Source: an uncultured Bacteroidota bacterium (GTDB lineage: Bacteria; Bacteroidota; Bacteroidia; 2-12-FULL-35-15). Taken from it: a stretch of 26,258 bases of DNA. Every line of letters begins with the position of its first letter. The first letter of the stretch is position 1. The notes under the pieces were generated by a model, which was given only the letters and a program-made list of their open reading frames with translations, did no database searches and had not been told where the DNA came from. Below are positions 21,993-26,258 of the stretch, in pieces. The position numbers and the translations under genes are program-made. The stretch covers positions 1 through 26,258 of the forward strand of contig CAIRRW010000291.1 in the NCBI GenBank assembly GCA_903881065.1, given 5' to 3'.

Positions 21993-22967
21993 ATGAAGGC
22001 AATTTATAAGAGCGTATTAATTTTCGGAGTATTGTTCACAGTTATTTATTTGATTGGTTCAGCGGGTTGTAATTCGGATAAGAAAAAAGTACCGGTAGCT
22101 GCTGCCATTGTATTGCCTGATACAGCAGCTATTCCGCATAATAAAACAGGAAATGAAATACGATATGGCAGGGAATTGTTTACAAGGACAGCTCATTATC
22201 TTGGACCAAATGGTGTGGTGATGAAACTATGCGGCAATAAAATGAATTGTAAGAATTGCCATTTAGATGCTGCTGTGCGCCCATACAGTAATGGGTTTCT
22301 GGAAACATACTTTAAATATCCACAGTACAGGGCAAGAGAAGGAATGGTGTTGACTATTGAAGATAGAATAAATAATTGTTTTGAATATCCAATGAATGGT
22401 GAGAAGTTGCCGTATGATTCGCGGGAAATGAGGGCGATGGTGTCGTATTTTAGATGGTTATGTGAAGGTCGATTAGTTAGCTTTAAAGAGGATAGCCTTC
22501 ATCTAGGAAAAATAAATTTGATTGACAGAGCGGCAAATGTGGAGAAAGGAATGAAAATTTATTCGGATAAATGTGTTAAATGTCACGGACCTGAAGGGCA
22601 GGGAATACTCACACCAGAGGGCGAAACGTATATCTATCCTCCTTTGTGGGGAGAAAACAGCTATGCCCTCCGAAGCAGCATGAACAGGAATATTATGGCT
22701 GCACGGTTTATTAAATGGAGTATGCCTTATATGGATAAAATTACTCCGCCACAACTTACAGATGAGGAAGCGTTTGATGTGGCAGCATTTATTAATTGCG
22801 ATTCGCTTCATTCACATCCAAAGAAATTGCTGGAAAAGGATTGTCCTGATCTAGCCTTCAAGCCTATTGATTTTCCAATTGGGCCGTACTTGGATTCTTT
22901 TTCAGTACGACAACATATATATGGTCCTTTCAAGCCAATAAAAGCATTTTACGATGCAAGGAAGTAA
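21993..22967 (+). CDS. Dihaem cytochrome c lipoprotein resembling thiosulfate dehydrogenase (TsdA)
   Basis: The 324 residues start with a lipoprotein signal (SAGC, Cys26). Two haem c sites are visible: CKNCH at residues 86-90 and CVKCHG at 194-199. Between them, GFLETYFKYPQYRAREGMVLTIEDRINNCFEYPMNG...MVSYFRWL fits the TsdA/SoxA-like cytochrome pattern, in which 'RI..C..r..nG' and a following 'Y..wl' are conserved. Cys129 in the RINNCF motif may matter as a haem ligand. TsdA proteins oxidise thiosulfate to tetrathionate or run the reverse reaction in the periplasm. The exact activity here is inference, because other electron carriers share the fold. No sulfur-oxidation neighbours are seen. It follows the GNAT gene by 73 bases. 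Confidence 0.8.
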   Translation: MKAIYKSVLIFGVLFTVIYLIGSAGCNSDKKKVPVAAAIVLPDTAAIPHNKTGNEIRYGRELFTRTAHYLGPNGVVMKLCGNKMNCKNCHLDAAVRPYSNGFLETYFKYPQYRAREGMVLTIEDRINNCFEYPMNGEKLPYDSREMRAMVSYFRWLCEGRLVSFKEDSLHLGKINLIDRAANVEKGMKIYSDKCVKCHGPEGQGILTPEGETYIYPPLWGENSYALRSSMNRNIMAARFIKWSMPYMDKITPPQLTDEEAFDVAAFINCDSLHSHPKKLLEKDCPDLAFKPIDFPIGPYLDSFSVRQHIYGPFKPIKAFYDARK

Positions 22968-23038
22968 AGGTGTTGGTTAGCTGTTTCTAAAAAAATTAGC
23001 CTTGTAGGGTATAAAACGTATGCCAAAATAAAGTTCGC

Positions 23039-23046
23039 TACCTTTG
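23039..23046 (+). promoter_or_regulatory. -7 element TACCTTTG for the beta-helix protein
   Basis: Exact TAnnTTTG match 56 bases before the ATG at 23103, leaving a leader of about 50 bases. The longer leader differs from the near-leaderless genes elsewhere in the window. Confidence 0.5.
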
Positions 23047-23102
23047 CAATAGAATTTAGATTACTTCGTTATGTAATCCTTAAACCATAAACCCCAAACT
23101 CA

Positions 23103-24794
23103 ATGAAAACAATTATACAAAAAGTACTGACAACGGCTTTGTTGTTAACTGTTCTTACTGCAGCAGTAAGCGCAAGTACAAATGTAAGCGGAGGGATATT
23201 CGCTAACACTACCTGGACATTGGCAAACAGCCCTTATATTGTAACCGATACGGTAGTTGTTTTTCCGGGTGTTACACTTACTATTCAGCCTGGTGTAATG
23301 GTTGAGTTCGCAGATAATAAAAGGATAGAATTGAGGCAAGCGAAGTTAATGGCTGAAGGAACAAGTATTGGTTCTATAATTTTTACCAGTAACTCTCTTT
23401 CGCCTGTGGCTGGCATTTATCCAGGAATATATATAAATGGCGGAACGATGACTTCTCATTTCAATTATTGTAATTTTCAATACGCAACCAATGGTATTAA
23501 TGCTACTATGTCAGATTCATTAATGATAAGCAATTCTTATTTCACCCAAAATATTAATGGAGTACAGGTTGTTGGAAGTTCTGTTGCAGAGGTTTGTTTG
23601 GTTAACAGTTGTACTTTCACTACTAATACAAATGGGCTAGTAATAAGAGGGCTTCATGCTTCAACAATAAATTACTGCACCTTTACAAGTAATACTACTG
23701 ACGGATTGCTTTTAGATGATGGAGACCATAACATGGCGATGGCCGTTAATAACTGTACATTTGCATATAACAGCGATGCTGGATTGCTATGGCACATGCA
23801 CTATATGAATATTAACAATTGTAGTTTTTTTTACAATACTTCAGGTTTTAAAAGCTTTGGGTACTTAAGTCCGCTGGATAGTTATAATATGACCACTAGG
23901 AATAGTGCTTTTAAAAATAACCAGATAGGTTTGGAAACTATTGCTTATATGGTAATTGACAACTGTACTATTAATAATAATCAAACAGGAAGTATATGTG
24001 AAACCAGATGTGTAATTAAAAATTGTACCATTGATTCAAATAGCGTCTTGGGGATATCAATACAAAATGATTCAATTGGTAATTGTAGTGTTATAAATAA
24101 TGGGGCAGGTATTCAGGTTTATAATAATTCGGTAATAGCAGGTAATGATATTGAGTACAATATAGGAGATAATATTACCTGTGGATCAGGAACAATTACT
24201 ATTACTGAGAACAGGATAAGCCATGGCAGCATTGGCATTGATAACAATATCGCTGAAACCATTACAATTACAAAGAATGCTATTGAAAACAATAATGTGG
24301 GAATTAATTTAATAAGCCCAAACAGTACAATTAGTTGTAATACTTTTTGTAATAATACTACTTATGATTTAAAATACACGGCAAGCAGTAATATTAATGC
24401 GAGTAATAATTATTGGTGTACTACTGATTCGGCAACCATATCGTCATTTATTTACGATGCACATAACAATATAAATTATGGATTGGTAAATTTTATGCCG
24501 TTCGACATCAACCAGTGTTATGTGGTTACAACAGGTATTTCAGCTAATGAGTCTTCGGCTTTTACATTCAACATTTATCCAAATCCAGCTACTGATTATC
24601 TTACAATTGATGTGCCAGCATCTCAGAATATAACTAAGATTGAAATATATAATTTGCTTGGCGAATTGGTTTATTCCTCATTTACAACAGTTGCAAAGAA
24701 AATTGTTGACGTATCGTCAATGGCAAGTGGCATCTATATTATTCAAATAACGAATGGTATTCAACTTGAAAGGAAGAAATTCATTCTGCAATAA
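23103..24794 (+). CDS. T9SS-secreted right-handed parallel beta-helix protein
   Basis: The 563 residues begin with a signal peptide (cleaved near AVSA, residue 24). A capping segment (VVFPGVTLTIQPGVMVEFADNKRIELRQAKLMAEG) leads into a long run of short beta-helix coils (about residues 95-470), with recurring units such as INNCSFFYNTSGFK, IDNCTINNNQTG, IKNCTIDSNSVLG and ITKNAIENNNVGI. The stacked NxxxxN/NNC pattern is typical of PbH1 repeats in pectate-lyase-like and surface proteins. The last 75 or so residues, FNIYPNPATDYLTIDV...IEIYNLLGELVYSS...GIYIIQITNGIQLERKKFILQ, are a T9SS type A sorting domain. It may bind or cut a polysaccharide, but no catalytic residues can be assigned. Confidence 0.88.
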   Translation: MKTIIQKVLTTALLLTVLTAAVSASTNVSGGIFANTTWTLANSPYIVTDTVVVFPGVTLTIQPGVMVEFADNKRIELRQAKLMAEGTSIGSIIFTSNSLSPVAGIYPGIYINGGTMTSHFNYCNFQYATNGINATMSDSLMISNSYFTQNINGVQVVGSSVAEVCLVNSCTFTTNTNGLVIRGLHASTINYCTFTSNTTDGLLLDDGDHNMAMAVNNCTFAYNSDAGLLWHMHYMNINNCSFFYNTSGFKSFGYLSPLDSYNMTTRNSAFKNNQIGLETIAYMVIDNCTINNNQTGSICETRCVIKNCTIDSNSVLGISIQNDSIGNCSVINNGAGIQVYNNSVIAGNDIEYNIGDNITCGSGTITITENRISHGSIGIDNNIAETITITKNAIENNNVGINLISPNSTISCNTFCNNTTYDLKYTASSNINASNNYWCTTDSATISSFIYDAHNNINYGLVNFMPFDINQCYVVTTGISANESSAFTFNIYPNPATDYLTIDVPASQNITKIEIYNLLGELVYSSFTTVAKKIVDVSSMASGIYIIQITNGIQLERKKFILQ

Positions 24795-24926
24795 AATCAT
24801 TTCAACCTGCACCAACCTCAAATAGAACTTGAGCAACAGGATAAATCCGGAAATTGTTAAAGGGAAATATTAATAACTAAATCGGTTATAATCACATTAG
24901 TGAAAATAATCACTTTTTATTTTGAT

Positions 24927-24953
24927 AGCCATCATTGGTTCACTTTGATGGCT
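24927..24953 (+). repeat. Inverted repeat AGCCATCA...TGATGGCT upstream of the three-repeat helical protein
   Basis: Perfect 8-bp arms (24927-24934 and 24946-24953) with an 11-base spacer end just before the -7 element. The sequence around it (AATCACT, TTTTGAT, GATGGCT) recurs at 15711-15737, so it may be a shared operator. Confidence 0.45.
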
Positions 24954-24957
24954 GAAC

Positions 24958-24965
24958 TAATTTTG
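24958..24965 (+). promoter_or_regulatory. -7 element TAATTTTG with ATTG 20 bases upstream
   Basis: TAATTTTG fits TAnnTTTG; ATTG (24934-24937) lies 20 bases upstream in the -33 position, inside the inverted repeat. A protein bound at that repeat would therefore block or modulate this promoter. Confidence 0.55.
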
Positions 24966-24982
24966 CACTAAAATTTAAGGAG

Positions 24983-25588
24983 ATGGAAACTACATCAAAA
25001 TCTATTACCGATAGTGTGATTGATGGATTAAAAAAAGCAGTTACTGAATTAGAAGAATTTCGTTTGCAATTTGCACTTGGCAAAGCCGAAGCCGTGGATA
25101 AATATGAAGAAACAAAGAATAGTTTCAATAATATTATTGCGGACTTCAAGATAAAACTGAATGAATGCAATGCCAAAGCTATTGAGTTAAAAGGGAAACT
25201 GGATGAGCTTATGGTTCAGCTTGCTTTGGGTAAGGCAACCACAAAGGATACCTTTTATGAACAGAGAAAGAATATTTCGAAAGCAATTCAGGAGATTGAA
25301 GATTTTATTTTAAGAAATCCTTTGGGATTAAAACTTCAATCTAGATTGAAATTAGAATTGGAAATGTTTAAAATAAAAATGGAAATACTTCATCTTCAGT
25401 TTGCGCTTGCAAAGATGGATGCAAAGGATACTTTTGAATCTCAGAAGAAAGAATTCTATGAGAAGATGGAGGATTTTAAACATAGTTTCTTGAAACATGA
25501 AACAGAATTGAAAGATAATAGGGAACATTTTTCAAAAGAAATGAACGAAGTATACATTCACTTGAAGAATGCCTTTGTGCCGTCATGA
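24983..25588 (+). CDS. Helical protein with three internal LQFALGKAEAKD repeats, unknown function
   Basis: I do not recognise a named family. The 201 residues are charged and almost wholly helical, with no signal peptide or membrane segment. A motif of about 23 residues recurs three times: FRLQFALGKAEAVDKYEE (26-48), LMVQLALGKATTKDTFYE (76-98) and LHLQFALAKMDAKDTFES (136-158), each followed by a Lys/Gln-rich helix. The spacing of 50 and 60 residues suggests a bundle of helical hairpins built by duplication, perhaps a scaffold or membrane-surface protein. AAGGAG abuts the ATG and is too close for a normal Shine-Dalgarno. An inverted repeat overlaps its promoter, so it is probably regulated, for instance by stress. 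Confidence 0.75.
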   Translation: METTSKSITDSVIDGLKKAVTELEEFRLQFALGKAEAVDKYEETKNSFNNIIADFKIKLNECNAKAIELKGKLDELMVQLALGKATTKDTFYEQRKNISKAIQEIEDFILRNPLGLKLQSRLKLELEMFKIKMEILHLQFALAKMDAKDTFESQKKEFYEKMEDFKHSFLKHETELKDNREHFSKEMNEVYIHLKNAFVPS

Positions 25589-25748
25589 GAAGTGGTTTAG
25601 GGAAAAAGTAAATTCTTCCTCTTGTTAATATTTTAATAGGGAAGAGTTTGCTTTTATTTATATTTGGCTAGTATTGTACACCAGTAGTATAGATAAACAG
25701 ATTTAGGAAAATATATTTTCATGTCATAACTATTACTGTTTAAATATC

Positions 25749-25756
25749 TAAATTTG
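25749..25756 (+). promoter_or_regulatory. -7 element TAAATTTG for the basic exported protein
   Basis: TAAATTTG matches TAnnTTTG, 19 bases before the ATG at 25776. No convincing -33 element was seen. Confidence 0.4.
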
Positions 25757-25775
25757 TAGCAACAAAAAATAAAGG

Positions 25776-26099
25776 ATGAAAAATTGTTTGCGAAAGATAA
25801 TAGTAGTGTTAATTTGTTTGTTGCCATTATCGATGGCAGCTCAAACTGTAAAAGAATCAAAAGGAGAAAGCAATAAAGGAGCAGTTTCCGCTAGAGTTCA
25901 ACGGCAAGCCGCTAAAGAGAAATGGAAAAAACAACGCAGGGAAGACAGGGCTCAGAAAAAAGCTATAAAGGAACACGATAAACGGCTTCAGACCAAAAAG
26001 ACAAGGAAACAAATGCGCGAAGAACGAAAGAAGAGTGATAAGTTAAGAGCAAACAAACGCGAACCTTTTTTGATTAGATTATTTAAGTATAAGCATTAA
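25776..26099 (+). CDS. Short, highly basic exported protein, function unknown
   Basis: The 107 residues begin with a signal peptide (MKNCLRKIIVVLICLLPLSMA, cleaved near AAQ). The mature part is dominated by Lys, Arg, Gln and Glu (for example KEKWKKQRREDRAQKK) and should be a long charged helix with strong positive net charge, ending in FLIRLFKYKH. Such small basic periplasmic proteins are common and uncharacterised in Bacteroidota; binding to lipid A phosphates, nucleic acid or peptidoglycan is possible but not shown. The signal peptide and a promoter element make it a likely real gene. After it, 26100-26258 holds nothing I can identify. Confidence 0.65.
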   Translation: MKNCLRKIIVVLICLLPLSMAAQTVKESKGESNKGAVSARVQRQAAKEKWKKQRREDRAQKKAIKEHDKRLQTKKTRKQMREERKKSDKLRANKREPFLIRLFKYKH

Positions 26100-26258
26100 T
26101 AATTCTTTCATTTCCTAATTTGAATAATAAGAGGGTATAAAAAATAATTGCAAAAATATTTGGAGAATTGAAAATAATGTTTTAATATTGTGTCGTAATT
26201 CCGAGTAAGACAACATCCCCGTTGTTAAAAAATCTGTAAATATTTCTTAATCTACAGA

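Noticed and set aside
25613..25646. Possible terminator after the three-repeat helical protein gene
   Set aside because: The stem is only six bp with a 20-base loop and a poor T run, too weak to call.

Overview
This AT-rich window comes from a member of the Bacteroidota, probably of the Chitinophagales/Sphingobacteriales type, and is chromosomal. The evidence is a PorX regulator, two secreted proteins with type IX secretion (T9SS) C-terminal sorting domains, an LpxC/FabZ fusion (a phylum hallmark), Bacteroidota-style -7 promoter elements (TAnnTTTG) in front of many genes with few Shine-Dalgarno sequences, and relaxed lipoboxes. I found no tRNA, rRNA, insertion sequence or CRISPR array.

Layout. 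1-7.8 kb is conserved core: a tsaE fragment and porX on the minus strand, then on the plus strand an HD-domain phosphohydrolase, the lipid A genes lpxC/fabZ and lpxA, a secreted protein made of about ten short beta-rich repeats, and mdh followed by a strong terminator. 7.8-8.2 kb holds a small retropepsin-like protease. 8.2-14.6 kb is a metal-handling (most likely copper) locus arranged around a 110-bp divergent promoter. The minus arm encodes a small exported Cys/His protein, a Met-rich outer-membrane protein, an MbnP-family lipoprotein, a transthyretin-like lipoprotein, a cytochrome/YVTN-propeller protein and a DCC thiol oxidoreductase. The plus arm encodes an exported HMA (CxxC) protein and a probable outer-membrane protein. 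Together these suggest periplasmic and outer-membrane capture, carriage and redox handling of copper.

14.6-18.1 kb holds an unrecognised 224-residue protein, then a 500-bp non-coding region with an 11-unit array of about 20.7-bp repeats whose units carry the inverted repeat AAAAC-N6-GTTTT in helical phase, then an HxlR-like winged-helix gene and a CLC chloride channel/transporter with CBS domains. The array is the most unusual object in the window. 18.1-21.9 kb holds a T9SS cargo protein, a possible short RNA gene with its own promoter and terminator, a LytTR response regulator whose reading frame is broken near its end by a one-base difference in an A run, an exported VOC/glyoxalase-fold protein and a GNAT acetyltransferase. 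21.9-26.1 kb holds a TsdA-like dihaem cytochrome lipoprotein, a T9SS-secreted parallel beta-helix protein, a helical protein with three internal repeats, and a short very basic exported protein.
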